DNA from: Pseudomonas sp. GGS8
GTDB taxonomy: Bacteria > Pseudomonadota > Gammaproteobacteria > Pseudomonadales > Pseudomonadaceae
NCBI RefSeq assembly: GCF_024168645.1
Contig: NZ_JALJWF010000001.1
Coordinates: 1,603,001-1,667,000, forward strand
Length of the DNA: 64,000 nucleotides
Direction of reading: 5' to 3'
Shown here one piece after another: positions 8,594 to 17,664 of the stretch; within the stretch, counting starts at the first letter, position 1, and every line of letters starts with the position of its first letter. Position numbers and translations under genes: made by a program. The notes under the pieces are model-generated. The model did not search any database. It was not told the origin of the DNA and saw only the letters and a program-made list of their open reading frames with translations.

Positions 8594-8950
8594 ATGGAAA
8601 GATCCATCCCCGATCCACCTCCCGAAACATCCTCCCACAAAGCCTTCACCGACGACCTGCTCAAGGACCGTTCCGCGCTTTACCGTGCGATCGATTTCCA
8701 CCTCACTGGCAAGCAACCTTCGGCCCCTGATGAACTGCGCTTCTACAACGTCAGCAAGGACGTGAGCTTCGAAGACGCCCAGCTCTATGTGGCGGATCTG
8801 CTGCGATGTGCGTCGGTCACGGCGTATCAGTGTGGCGATCAACTCAAGGGGGCCGATCGGGCATTGGTGTTTTCCGTCTGGCATTTGCTGGAGATCGCCA
8901 AGGCGATGGTGGATCGGTCCATTGAATGCCTGGGGATGAAACAGAGCTGA
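8594..8950 (+). CDS. Small DUF3077/DUF6124-like protein
   Basis: A 118-residue soluble protein with no signal peptide, membrane segment or enzyme motif. The C-terminal two thirds (about 48-112: FYNVSKDVSFEDA, then a predicted helix pair with GADRALVFSVWHLLEIAKA and MVDRSIECL) resembles the DUF3077/DUF6124 small proteins that occur in many copies in Pseudomonas. The function is unknown. AGGAG at 8581-8585 sets the start. The long structured leader suggests tight post-transcriptional control. It appears to be a single-gene unit. Confidence 0.75.
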   Translation: MERSIPDPPPETSSHKAFTDDLLKDRSALYRAIDFHLTGKQPSAPDELRFYNVSKDVSFEDAQLYVADLLRCASVTAYQCGDQLKGADRALVFSVWHLLEIAKAMVDRSIECLGMKQS

Positions 8951-8966
8951 GTCGTCAGTGATACCG

Positions 8967-9060
8967 CCCTCGCGAGCAGGCTCGCGCCCACCATGGATCG
9001 CACCGTACACAAACTTTATGTTCGCTGAAGATCAACTGTGGGAGCGAGCCTGCTCGCGAT
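8967..9060. repeat. REP pair (GTGGGAGCGAGCCTGCTCGCGAT type)
   Basis: A slightly degenerate left copy (8967-8992) and a clean inverted right copy (9037-9060). Confidence 0.8.
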
Positions 9061-9127
9061 GGCTGCGAAGCAGCCCCTGGCGTCATGGCGTATATTCGGC
9101 GAATCCCAATTGCCTGTGCAGCCAACC

Positions 9128-9757
9128 ATGAAACAGACCCCCGATGACCTGGAGCAGATCACCTCCACCACTCTGAGCCATTACAACTCGGTGGCCGAAG
9201 ACTTCCGTGAAGGCACTCGCGATCACGATGTCAGCCAGAACATCGATGCCCTGCTGCGACATATTCAGGGTGAGGCGCCCTTCAGCATTCTCGACTTTGG
9301 CTGCGGCCCTGGCCGCGACCTGAAAACCTTCACCCGCATGGGCCACATCGCCATCGGGCTCGACGGTTCGCAAAAGCTTGCGCAGATGGCCCGCGATGAC
9401 AGCGGCTGCGAGGTCTGGCAGCAGGATTTTCTGAAACTCGATCTGCCGGCCGAGCGGTTTGACGGGATATTTGCCAACGCGGTGCTGTTTCATGTCCCGA
9501 GTCAGGAATTGCCGCGGGTGTTGAAGCAACTGCGCGAGGCGTTGAAACCAGGCGGGGTGTTGTTCAGTTCCAATCCGCGTGGCGAGAATCAGGAAGGCTG
9601 GAACGGGCCGCGGTATGGGGCGTATTACGATCTTCAGGTGTGGCAGGACATGCTGACCGAGGCGGGCTTTGTGGAGTTGGAGCATTACTACCGGCCAGCA
9701 GGGCTGCCGCGGGAGCAGCAGCCCTGGTTGGCGAGTGTCTGGCGTAAGCCGGTGTAG
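9128..9757 (+). CDS. Class I SAM-dependent methyltransferase
   Basis: A 209-residue methyltransferase. The SAM-binding motif I is visible (SILDFGCGPGRDLKTF, about 56-71), followed by the acidic end of strand 2 (GLDGSQKLAQMA), a post-motif with QQDFLKLDLP, and FDGIFANAVLFHVP. I chose the ATG at 9128 because the 30 codons upstream in the same frame run through the REP repeat and would put repeat-derived sequence at the N-terminus. The substrate is unknown; small molecules are usual for this type. It stands alone between REP clusters. Confidence 0.8.
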   Translation: MKQTPDDLEQITSTTLSHYNSVAEDFREGTRDHDVSQNIDALLRHIQGEAPFSILDFGCGPGRDLKTFTRMGHIAIGLDGSQKLAQMARDDSGCEVWQQDFLKLDLPAERFDGIFANAVLFHVPSQELPRVLKQLREALKPGGVLFSSNPRGENQEGWNGPRYGAYYDLQVWQDMLTEAGFVELEHYYRPAGLPREQQPWLASVWRKPV

Positions 9758-9771
9758 TCTGACAGAACGCC

Positions 9772-9937
9772 ATCGCGGGCAAGCCCGCTCCCACAGGAAC
9801 CGAGTTGTCCAGGCGGACGCGATCCAATGTGGGAGCGAGCCTGCTCGCGATGACGCTAAGCGCTCGTCCTTACTCTCCCTCAAGGACCGAGCTTGCCTGA
9901 ACGACTCGATCACTGTGGGAGCGGGCTTGCCCGCGAT
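9772..9937. repeat. Cluster of three REP elements
   Basis: Copies at 9772-9795 (inverted), 9829-9852 and 9914-9937 of the GTGGGAGCG(G/A)GC family. They lie between the convergent methyltransferase and triC genes, the usual place for REP repeats. Confidence 0.85.
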
Positions 9938-9955
9938 GAGCGCGCAGCGCTCGCC

Positions 9956-12900
9956 TTACTGCGCTTGTTTGTTCGGCTCGCGAACCTTGTACCAGGCCAC
10001 GTACAGCGCCGGCAAAAACAGCAGCGTCAGCAACGTCGCAATGATGATCCCGCCAATCATCGCGTAGGCCATCGGCCCCCAGAACACTTCCCGGGCAATC
10101 GGGATCATCCCCAGGCTCGCTGCCGCCGCCGTCAACAGAATCGGCCGACGTCGATGTTCCGTGGCTTGTACCACCGCGTCCCACGGCGTGTAACCGTCCT
10201 TCTCGAAGGCGTCGATCTGGGTCACCAGAATCACCGAGTTGCGGATGATGATGCCGATCAGCGCCAGAATCCCGAGGATCGCCACGAAGCCCATGGGCGT
10301 GCCCGTCGGGATCAGCGCCAGCACCACACCGATCAAACCGAGCGGCGCGACGCTGGCCACCAGGAACAGTTTCTGCACGCTGTGCAGCTGGATCATCAGG
10401 AAGGTCGCCATCAAAAACAGCATCAACGGCACCACTTTGGCAATCGGCCCCTGGGCCTTGCCGCTTTCCTCCACCGTGCCGCCAGTGGCGACTTTGTAGC
10501 CCACCGGTAAACCGGCGGCGAACTTGTCGATGTCCGGTTGCAGCTGTTTCACCAGGTCGGTCGGCTGAATCTCGTCACGCACGGCGGCCTTGATAGTGAT
10601 GGTCGGTTTGCGGTCACGACGCCACACCAGCGGCTGTTCAAGTTCATAACCTATCGTGGCAAACGCCAGCAGCGGTATCGAAGTGCCGCCGGGGGTGACG
10701 ATCTGCAAATTCTGCAAGGTTTCCGGGCTACCGCGCTCGGCATCTTCAGCGCGGCCGACCACGTCGATCAGGTAGATATCGTCATCGACCTGCGTCACCG
10801 GCGAGCCGACGACGATGCTGTTCATCAGGTTCGCCACGTCTTCCGACGACAGCCCCAGTTGCCGTGCCTTGTCTTGGGCGATGTCGATGCGCAGGACTTT
10901 GCCCGGCTCGTTCCAGTCGTAAATGATCTCGCCGATGTGCGGGTTTTTATCCAGTTCGGTGGCCAGGGCGATCGCGTGTTTACGCACTTGATCGATGTCT
11001 TTGCCGCTGACCCGGTATTGAATCGGGCGCCCCACCGGCGGGCCCATTTCCAGGGCCTGGACGTAACTGCCGACACCAACGAACTCCTCACGCAGGCGCT
11101 TTTGCAGACGTGCGGTCAGGGCCGTGCGTGACGCCAGGCCTTTGCTGACGATCACCAGTTGCGCGTAGTACGGGTTCTGCAATTGCTGGTCGAGGGGCAG
11201 GTAGAAACGGATCGCACCCTCGCCGATATAGGTGCTCCAGCGCACGATGTCCGGGTCGCCCTTGAGCGTCGCTTCGAGCTTGTCCACCACCTTGCGGGTT
11301 TCGGCAATCGAGGCGTTTTGCGGCAGGTTCAGGTCGACGAGAATCTCCGGGCGGTCCGAGGACGGGAAGAACTGGTTCTGCACGAACTGCATCGAGAACA
11401 CCGAGAGCACAAACAGCGCCACGGTGATGCCGATGGCCCACCAGCGATTGCGCATGGCCCACAGCAGGCCACCATTGAACGCCCGACCGATGCGCCCTGG
11501 CTCTGCGTCGTGGGGTTTCACGTTGGTGCTCAGAATGTGCACACCAAGCACCGGGGCGAACAGCACCGCGACGATCCACGACACCAGCATGGCCACCGCG
11601 ATCACCGCGAACAGCGTGAAGGTGTACTCACCGGCCGAGCTTGCGTTCAAGCCGATCGGCACGAAACCGGCCACGGTAACCAGCGTGCCGGTGAGCATCG
11701 GGAACGCCGTCGAGGTATAGGCGAAGGTCGCCGCCTGCTCTTTGGTTTCGCCCATTTCCAGGCGCGTGACCATCATTTCCACCGTGATCATCGCGTCGTC
11801 CACCAGCAGGCCAAGGGCGATGATCAGCGCACCGAGGGAAATCCGCTGCATGGTGATGCCACTGTATTCCATGAAGAGGAAGACCATCGCCAGCACCAAC
11901 GGAATCGAGCACGCCACCACCAGCCCTGCGCGCACGCCAAGGCTGACGAAGCTGACGATCAGCACGATCACCACGGCCTCGAACAACGCACTGGTGAAGC
12001 CGCCGACGGCTTCTTCCACCACTTCGGCCTGATCAGACACGTTGTGCACGCCAACGCCCACCGGCAGGTCGGCGGTCAGCTCGTTCATGCGCAGGTGCAG
12101 CGCCTTGCCGAATGCCTGAATGTTGCCGCCCTTTTTCATGGCGATTGCCAGGCCAATGGCCGGCTGACCGTTGAAGCGAAATTCCGGAGTGGTCGGATCG
12201 ACGTAACCACGGCTGATGTCGGCAATGTCGGCCAATCGGTAGAAGCGGTCGTTGAGCTTCAGGTTGACGTTGGCCAGGTCTTTCTCAGAGGCAAACTGCC
12301 CCGAGGTCCGCACCGAAATCCGCTCCGGACCAGCCTCGATCACTCCCGCCGGGGTCACGGCATTCTGCGATTGCAGGCTCTGCACCACCTGGCGCTGATC
12401 GATGCCGAGGGCGGCGAGTTTGCGGGTGGAGAAGTTCAGGTACAGCACTTCATCCTGCTCGCCGATCATTTCGACCTTGCCCAACCCTGGCACTTCACGG
12501 ATTTCGGCACGCACCTGTTCCACGTAATCGCGTAGCTGGCGCATCGACAGGCCGTCAGAGGTAAAGGCATACACCGAACCGAACACGTCACCGAACTCAT
12601 CGTTGAAGCCCGGCCCTTGCAGGCCTTGCGGGAAGTCGCCGCGGATGTCGTTGATCTTCTTGCGCACCTGGTACCAGATTTGCGGAATGTCCTTGGCGCT
12701 GGTGGTGTCGAGCAGATTAACGAAGACCGTCGATTCACCGGGGCGGGTGTAGCTTTTCACGTAATCGAGCGAGTCGAGTTCTTCGAGTTTTTTCTCGATC
12801 CGGTCAGTGACCTGCTTGAGGGTTTCTTCCTGGGTCGCGCCGGGCCAACGGGTCTGGATCACCATGGTTTTGATGGTGAACGACGGGTCTTCTTCGCGCC

Positions 12901-13009
12901 CCAGGTTCAGGTAGGAAAACACGCCCATCAACAGCGCGACGAACATCAAATACCAGACAAACGACTGATGCTTGAGGGCCCACTCGGATAAGTTGAAACT
13001 CCCTTTCAT
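9956..13009 (-). CDS. triC: TriC-like RND efflux pump, inner-membrane transporter
   Basis: A 1017-residue proton-driven RND transporter, the size of P. aeruginosa TriC. It has the expected two halves, each with one membrane helix, a large periplasmic loop and then five or so helices. The proton-relay pair DD is seen in LGLLVDDAMITVE (about 405), and a GATQEETLKQVTDRIEKKL block follows the first helix. The start ATG overlaps the end of the second adaptor gene by four bases. Two adaptor genes before one RND gene is the hallmark of triABC, which exports triclosan and needs a separate outer-membrane channel (OpmH in P. aeruginosa). No outer-membrane gene is next to it here. The substrate is inferred from family only. 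Confidence 0.85.
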   Translation of the reverse strand: MKGSFNLSEWALKHQSFVWYLMFVALLMGVFSYLNLGREEDPSFTIKTMVIQTRWPGATQEETLKQVTDRIEKKLEELDSLDYVKSYTRPGESTVFVNLLDTTSAKDIPQIWYQVRKKINDIRGDFPQGLQGPGFNDEFGDVFGSVYAFTSDGLSMRQLRDYVEQVRAEIREVPGLGKVEMIGEQDEVLYLNFSTRKLAALGIDQRQVVQSLQSQNAVTPAGVIEAGPERISVRTSGQFASEKDLANVNLKLNDRFYRLADIADISRGYVDPTTPEFRFNGQPAIGLAIAMKKGGNIQAFGKALHLRMNELTADLPVGVGVHNVSDQAEVVEEAVGGFTSALFEAVVIVLIVSFVSLGVRAGLVVACSIPLVLAMVFLFMEYSGITMQRISLGALIIALGLLVDDAMITVEMMVTRLEMGETKEQAATFAYTSTAFPMLTGTLVTVAGFVPIGLNASSAGEYTFTLFAVIAVAMLVSWIVAVLFAPVLGVHILSTNVKPHDAEPGRIGRAFNGGLLWAMRNRWWAIGITVALFVLSVFSMQFVQNQFFPSSDRPEILVDLNLPQNASIAETRKVVDKLEATLKGDPDIVRWSTYIGEGAIRFYLPLDQQLQNPYYAQLVIVSKGLASRTALTARLQKRLREEFVGVGSYVQALEMGPPVGRPIQYRVSGKDIDQVRKHAIALATELDKNPHIGEIIYDWNEPGKVLRIDIAQDKARQLGLSSEDVANLMNSIVVGSPVTQVDDDIYLIDVVGRAEDAERGSPETLQNLQIVTPGGTSIPLLAFATIGYELEQPLVWRRDRKPTITIKAAVRDEIQPTDLVKQLQPDIDKFAAGLPVGYKVATGGTVEESGKAQGPIAKVVPLMLFLMATFLMIQLHSVQKLFLVASVAPLGLIGVVLALIPTGTPMGFVAILGILALIGIIIRNSVILVTQIDAFEKDGYTPWDAVVQATEHRRRPILLTAAAASLGMIPIAREVFWGPMAYAMIGGIIIATLLTLLFLPALYVAWYKVREPNKQAQ

Positions 13010-14073
13010 TGCGGGCTGCCCTCGTCAATTCTTACTTTCTGCCCCGGTTTGAGGCTATTCACACCGGCACTGACCACCCGCTCGCCGGACTTCACGCCGT
13101 TGGCCACGACCACCGTGTCGTCGGTCCGGCTGATCAGGCTGACTTCCCGTGGGGCAACGGTTTGCGTCTGCGGATCGACGATCCAGATCCGCGTCTTCCC
13201 ATCAACCTCCTGCAATGCACTCGCCGGCAGTTCGAGGCGTGGTTTGATGGCGGAGCTGAGGGTCACGCTGATCGCCGTGCCAAGGTGAAAACCCGGCGGC
13301 GTATCCGTCAGGCTCAGACGAGCGCGACGGGTACGGGTCGCGCTTTGGGCCTGAGGTTCGATTTCGCGCACGACGGCGGTGCTGGTGATGCTCGGGTCCA
13401 GTTGTGAGGCGACCTGGAACTCCACGTCGGCCGGCAAATCATCGATCAGGGTGTCGGGCAAGTCGATCACCGCTTCCTTGATGTCCGGCTGCGCCAGGGT
13501 CACCACTTGCTGGCCGGCGGTCACCACTTGCCCGGCTTCGGCATTCCACGCGGTGACAACGGCTTTGTGATCGGTGCGCAGCTCGACGTAGTTGAGTTGG
13601 TCCTTCGCCTGGTTGACTGCGGCCCTGGCTTGATCGAGGGACGCCTGGGTGGTTTTCAAATCGGTCTGGGCGATGTCCAGTTGCGCCTGCGCGCCGACCC
13701 CGCGATTGAACAATTCCTGCTGACGCCGGGCGTTGGCCTGGGCGTTGATGAGCTGCGCCTGGACACGCGCCAGATCACCCTGGGCCGAGCGCAACTGGTT
13801 CTGCTGATCGGTGGGGTCAAGGGTGGCGAGCAAGGCGCCCTTCTGTACTTCGGCGCCGACATCGACGTTACGGCTGGCGATACGCCCCGGCACCCGGAAA
13901 CCGACATTGCTTTCGTAACGAGCCTGAATGCTGCCGGCGAACCGGCCGAGGTCCTCTTGATTGAGCGCTTTCACTTCCACAGACAACACCGGCCGCACCG
14001 GTTCTGGCGGCGCTTCTTCCTTGGAACAGGCGCCCAGCAGTATGGCGGCGGATAACAGCAACAGGCGTTTCAT
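13006..14073 (-). CDS. triB: TriB-like RND periplasmic adaptor (second of two)
   Basis: A 355-residue membrane fusion protein. The N-terminus is a lipoprotein signal (LLGACSKE, cysteine about 16). Then follow the barrel-sandwich half motif VGFRVPGRI, a long coiled hairpin (about 95-160, rich in Q, A and N), the second lipoyl half, and a beta-barrel ending in VRIDEG. It overlaps both neighbours by four bases, so the three genes form a tightly coupled operon transcribed from 15.2 kb leftward. TriA and TriB are both required for a working pump in P. aeruginosa; the same is likely here. Confidence 0.82.
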   Translation of the reverse strand: MKRLLLLSAAILLGACSKEEAPPEPVRPVLSVEVKALNQEDLGRFAGSIQARYESNVGFRVPGRIASRNVDVGAEVQKGALLATLDPTDQQNQLRSAQGDLARVQAQLINAQANARRQQELFNRGVGAQAQLDIAQTDLKTTQASLDQARAAVNQAKDQLNYVELRTDHKAVVTAWNAEAGQVVTAGQQVVTLAQPDIKEAVIDLPDTLIDDLPADVEFQVASQLDPSITSTAVVREIEPQAQSATRTRRARLSLTDTPPGFHLGTAISVTLSSAIKPRLELPASALQEVDGKTRIWIVDPQTQTVAPREVSLISRTDDTVVVANGVKSGERVVSAGVNSLKPGQKVRIDEGSPQ

Positions 14074-15173
14074 GGTTGGGCTCCTGTCGCTGGGGTCTGA
14101 TCGGTATTCTCGACGATTTCCACCCGCACGCCCGGGTGCAGCAACTGGCCGCCCGCGGTGACAACTTTTTCACCACCGGTGAGGCCAGCGCTGACAATGA
14201 CTTTGCCGGTCAGGTAACGGCCAACGGTGACGGTGTGCAACTGCGCCTTGCCCTCGGCGTCCACCAGCCACACAGCCGGGTCGCTGAGATTTTTGGTCAG
14301 GGCCGCCCAAGGCAGCTCCACCGCGGTTTTGCCCGCTGGCTTGGCGGTGGCGCTCACCACCGAGCCGAGCTGCATGCCTTCAGGGAGACTGTCGAGGCTG
14401 ACTTTGACTTGCACCGTGCCGGTCTGCGCGGACACTGCCGGCGTGACTTCGCGAACGGTGCCCGTGGTCTTGATCTTCGGATTGTCGAGCAGGCTCACCA
14501 CAATCGATCGGTCCGACGGCGGCTCGGCCAACAGCGATTCATAAACGTTGAACACCGCGTCACGCTCGCCATCCCGGGCCAGGCTGAAAATTGGCACCGT
14601 GGCCTGCACCACCTGGCCGACCTCGGCCTGGCGCGCAGTAATCACGCCGGGTGCATCGGCAATCAGCGCGGTGTAGCTCAGCTGATCGCGAGCGTTGGCC
14701 AATTGCGCTTGAGCCGCGCTCAATGCACTCTGGCTGCTGCGCAAGGCCGCTTGGGCGGAGTCGTATTCGCTCTGGCTGGTATAGCCCTTGGGCAGGAGTT
14801 TTTGCTGGCGAACGAAGGCCGCGGCAGTCTGTTTGACCCGTGCCTGTTCGGCGACCACCTGGGCCTGGGCCGAATCGACATTGGTTTGCAGGTCTTTGGG
14901 ATCAAGCTTGGCCAGCACTTGCTTGGCCGACACCCGGTCACCGACGTCGACCATGCGCTGGATGATCTTGCCGCCCACGCGAAACGACAACTCGGTCTGG
15001 ACTCGCGCCTGGACGTCACCGGTGAGTGTCACCGCCGCGGCGTAATCAGTTGGTTTGACCTCTTGCACGAAGACTCGCGGACGGTCCTTCTCGACCGGCT
15101 TTTTATCGCCACAAGCAGTCAGCAAGGCAAAGAGGCTCAGGCCAACCACTAATTTCAATCCGGGACCCGCCAT
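14070..15173 (-). CDS. triA: TriA-like RND periplasmic adaptor (first of two)
   Basis: A 367-residue membrane fusion protein and lipoprotein (lipobox LLTACGDK, cysteine about 21). The lipoyl half LSFRVGGKI, the coiled hairpin (about 100-165) and the beta-barrel region with PDQ/PAT-rich tail are as in HlyD/AcrA proteins. First gene of the triABC-like operon. The region before it carries a short palindrome GTACGTAC (about 15191-15198) that could be part of a repressor site, but no regulator gene is adjacent. Confidence 0.82.
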   Translation of the reverse strand: MAGPGLKLVVGLSLFALLTACGDKKPVEKDRPRVFVQEVKPTDYAAAVTLTGDVQARVQTELSFRVGGKIIQRMVDVGDRVSAKQVLAKLDPKDLQTNVDSAQAQVVAEQARVKQTAAAFVRQQKLLPKGYTSQSEYDSAQAALRSSQSALSAAQAQLANARDQLSYTALIADAPGVITARQAEVGQVVQATVPIFSLARDGERDAVFNVYESLLAEPPSDRSIVVSLLDNPKIKTTGTVREVTPAVSAQTGTVQVKVSLDSLPEGMQLGSVVSATAKPAGKTAVELPWAALTKNLSDPAVWLVDAEGKAQLHTVTVGRYLTGKVIVSAGLTGGEKVVTAGGQLLHPGVRVEIVENTDQTPATGAQP

Positions 15174-15286
15174 GCAGACTCCTTTGCGTTGTACGTACGT
15201 GCCAGTGACGATACGACTGTGAGCTTAGAACAGGGTTCAACAGGTGCACGGGCTTGCTGCATTCCCTGTGGCTGAGGGGCTTGACT

Positions 15287-15419
15287 GTGGCGAGGGGGCT
15301 TGCCCCCGTTCGACTGCGCAGCAGTCGTAAGCCGGCTAACGCAGTGATCCTGAAAGAAACGCGGTGACTGGTTTAAGGGCTGCTTCGCAACCCAACGGGG
15401 GCAAGCCCCCTCGCCACAG
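15287..15419. repeat. REP pair (GTGGCGAGGGGGCTTGCCCCC type)
   Basis: Inverted copies at 15287-15308 and about 15394-15419 fill most of the stretch between the divergent triA and ATPase genes. The remainder of 15174-15478 should hold both promoters, which I cannot resolve. Confidence 0.85.
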
Positions 15420-15478
15420 GGATCACCGTGTTGCTGACAATAAGGCAGAATGACGAACCCTGCAGCAGGAAGCTTCCC

Positions 15479-16639
15479 ATGCTCAAAACCCTCGCGGTGG
15501 CCAACTACCGCTCGATCAATAAATTGGTGATACCGCTTCAACGGTTGAACCTGATCACCGGCCCCAACGGCAGCGGCAAGTCCAACCTCTACCGCGCCTT
15601 GCGCCTGCTGGCGGAAACTGCTCAGGGTGGAGTGGTCAATGGCTTGGCACGCGAGGGTGGACTGGACTCGACCTTCTGGGCCGGACCGGAAACCATCACC
15701 CAGCGCATGCGTAATGGTGAAATCCCGGTCCAGGGAACCGTGCGACACGGCGTCAAGCGCCTGCGCCTGGGGTTTGCCGGCGAAGACTTCAGCTACTCGA
15801 TCACGTTGGGCCTTCAGGAGTCGAGTCTTTCCGCGTTTTCTCTGGACCCGGAAATCAAAAGGGAATGCATCTGGTCCGGGCCGTTCTATCGCCCGGCCAG
15901 CCTGCTGGTGGATCGCGACGGCCCGATGATTCGCACACGGGCCGGACGCGGCTGGGAGGTGCAGGCCCAGCGCACACCGAATTTCGACAGCCTGTTCGAT
16001 CAGGTCGGTAGCTTGCGCACCTCGCCGGAAGTCTTGCAGCTGCGTGAATTCATCCGCCGCTGGCGCTTCTACGATCACTTTCGCAGCGATGCCGATGCCC
16101 CGGCGCGACAACCACAGCTGGGCACTCGCACGCCGGTGTTGCACCACGACGGTCGCGACCTCGCAGCGGCGTTACAGACCATCCGCGAAATCGGCGATCC
16201 CGAAGCCTTGCAGGCGGCGATCAGCGATGCCTTCCCCGGCGCGACGCTGAACATTGCACTGCTGCAGGGCGGGCGATTTTCGATCGAGTTTTATCAGGAA
16301 GGGTTGCTGCGGCCATTGTCCGCCGCCGAGTTGTCGGACGGGACGTTGCGCTATCTGTTGTTGGTCGCGGCACTGCTGACACCCCGACCGCCGACGCTGA
16401 TGGTGTTGAACGAGCCGGAAACCAGTCTGCATCCGGACCTGTTGCCGGCGTTGGCGCGGTTGATTATACGAGCGTCCGAGGAGTGTCAGGTCTGGGTGGT
16501 GTCCCACGCACGGCGCTTGATCTCGGCGTTGCAGCAAGACCCGGAGTGCAATTGCATTGTGCTGGAGAAAGATTTCGGCCAGACCGGGATGGTCGGGCAG
16601 CGGATGCTGGATGAGCCGGTGTGGCATTGGCCGGATTAG
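15479..16639 (+). CDS. Orphan AAA (RecF/OLD-like) ATPase
   Basis: A 386-residue ATPase of the AAA_21 / ABC-like group. Walker A is GPNGSGKS (about 29-36), a signature-like LSDGTLRYL lies near 292, Walker B is LMVLNEPETSLHPD (about 311-324), and the switch histidine is in VVSHARRL. There is no C-terminal TOPRIM nuclease domain, unlike OLD proteins, and no adjacent nuclease gene as in Septu-type defence pairs. The start at 15479 gives the canonical MLKTLxVxNYRS beginning; the 17 upstream codons are non-typical. Role unknown; DNA repair, chromosome or defence functions are all possible. Confidence 0.78.
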   Translation: MLKTLAVANYRSINKLVIPLQRLNLITGPNGSGKSNLYRALRLLAETAQGGVVNGLAREGGLDSTFWAGPETITQRMRNGEIPVQGTVRHGVKRLRLGFAGEDFSYSITLGLQESSLSAFSLDPEIKRECIWSGPFYRPASLLVDRDGPMIRTRAGRGWEVQAQRTPNFDSLFDQVGSLRTSPEVLQLREFIRRWRFYDHFRSDADAPARQPQLGTRTPVLHHDGRDLAAALQTIREIGDPEALQAAISDAFPGATLNIALLQGGRFSIEFYQEGLLRPLSAAELSDGTLRYLLLVAALLTPRPPTLMVLNEPETSLHPDLLPALARLIIRASEECQVWVVSHARRLISALQQDPECNCIVLEKDFGQTGMVGQRMLDEPVWHWPD

Positions 16640-16658
16640 AGGGTGCCTGATAAACCGC

Positions 16659-16749
16659 CATCGCGGGCAAGCCCGCTCCCACAATGTTCTTCAATGGACA
16701 CAAAATCTGCGTCCACACCAAACCCTGTGGGAGCGGGCTTGCCCGCGAT
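16659..16749. repeat. REP pair (GTGGGAGCGGGCTTGCCCGCGAT type)
   Basis: Inverted copies at 16659-16683 and 16726-16749, between the convergent ATPase and binding-protein genes. Confidence 0.85.
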
Positions 16750-16782
16750 GACGGTCGTGAGATCGCCGCAAAGGTTAGAGAC

Positions 16783-17664
16783 TCACCCCTGCCACTTCCC
16801 TCCCTCGACAATCACGCTCTCAGGCCTGGTGTCATCGCTCAGCTCTTTACGCACATACTGGTCGTACAGCTTGAGCAGGTACTTCTCCTCCCCCAGCTTC
16901 GCCAACTCCGCATTCACCCAGTCACGCAGTTCGATGTTGCCTTTCTTCACCGCCGGGGCGATCGGTGCTTCGGCGCCCAGTTTTTCCTCCAGCACGCGGT
17001 AGCCCGGGTTCTGCTTGGCCCAGCTGAACAGCACCAGATTGTCCTGCGCATAAGCATCGCCGCGACCGTTAGCCAGAGCTTGCAGGGACTCGGAGTTTTT
17101 CTCGAACTTCAGCAGTTTCCAGTCCGGATGATTTTTGGTCAGCCAGATATCCGCCGTGGTGCCCGTGGTGACAATGGTGGTGCGGGTCGCCAGGTCATCG
17201 AGGGTCTTCACCGAACTCGCCTGCGGCACCAGCGCCTGCACCGCCACCTTGAGGTTCGGGTTGGTGAAGTCCACTGCTTCCTTGCGCTCCGGGGTGACGG
17301 TCATGTTGGCCAGGATCAGGTCGACCTTGTCGCTTTGCAGGAACGGAATCCGGCTCGCCGGCTCCACCGCCACGAACTCGACCTTGTTTTCATCGCCCAA
17401 CAGATCCTTGGCGAATTGGCGACCAATGTCGGTATCGAACCCCACGTAGCGCCCGGCCTCATCGACAAAACCGAACGGCGGTTTGTCGGTGAACACGCCG
17501 ACAATCAGCTTGTCCCGGGCTTTGATTTTTTCCAGGTAACCGGTTGGTGCAGTGCTGACGCTGGCGACTTTCGGCTTGGCCGGTTCTTCGGTTTTGTTGC
17601 AGCCGACCAATAGCGCCAGGCCGAACAGCGGGAGCAGCAGCAGAGAAGACTTGGCAGTTTTCAT
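16783..17664 (-). CDS. Amino-acid ABC transporter substrate-binding lipoprotein
   Basis: A 293-residue family 3 solute-binding protein (polar amino acids, cystine, glutamate). It begins with a lipoprotein signal (ALLVGCNKTEE, cysteine about 22), followed by RDKLIVGVFTDKPPFG, a VGFDTDIGRQFA block and the ligand-region DLILANMTVTPERKEAVDFT. It is the last gene of a four-gene operon and overlaps the ATPase gene by four bases. Having the binding protein last and lipid-anchored is less common in Pseudomonas. Ligand not determinable; cystine or another sulfur amino acid would fit the AT-rich sulfur-type promoter in front of the operon (inference). Confidence 0.82.
   Translation of the reverse strand: MKTAKSSLLLLPLFGLALLVGCNKTEEPAKPKVASVSTAPTGYLEKIKARDKLIVGVFTDKPPFGFVDEAGRYVGFDTDIGRQFAKDLLGDENKVEFVAVEPASRIPFLQSDKVDLILANMTVTPERKEAVDFTNPNLKVAVQALVPQASSVKTLDDLATRTTIVTTGTTADIWLTKNHPDWKLLKFEKNSESLQALANGRGDAYAQDNLVLFSWAKQNPGYRVLEEKLGAEAPIAPAVKKGNIELRDWVNAELAKLGEEKYLLKLYDQYVRKELSDDTRPESVIVEGGKWQG

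Noticed and set aside
11159..12535. A 458-codon open frame antisense to triC.
   Set aside because: Histidine- and arginine-rich shadow of a clear RND transporter gene.
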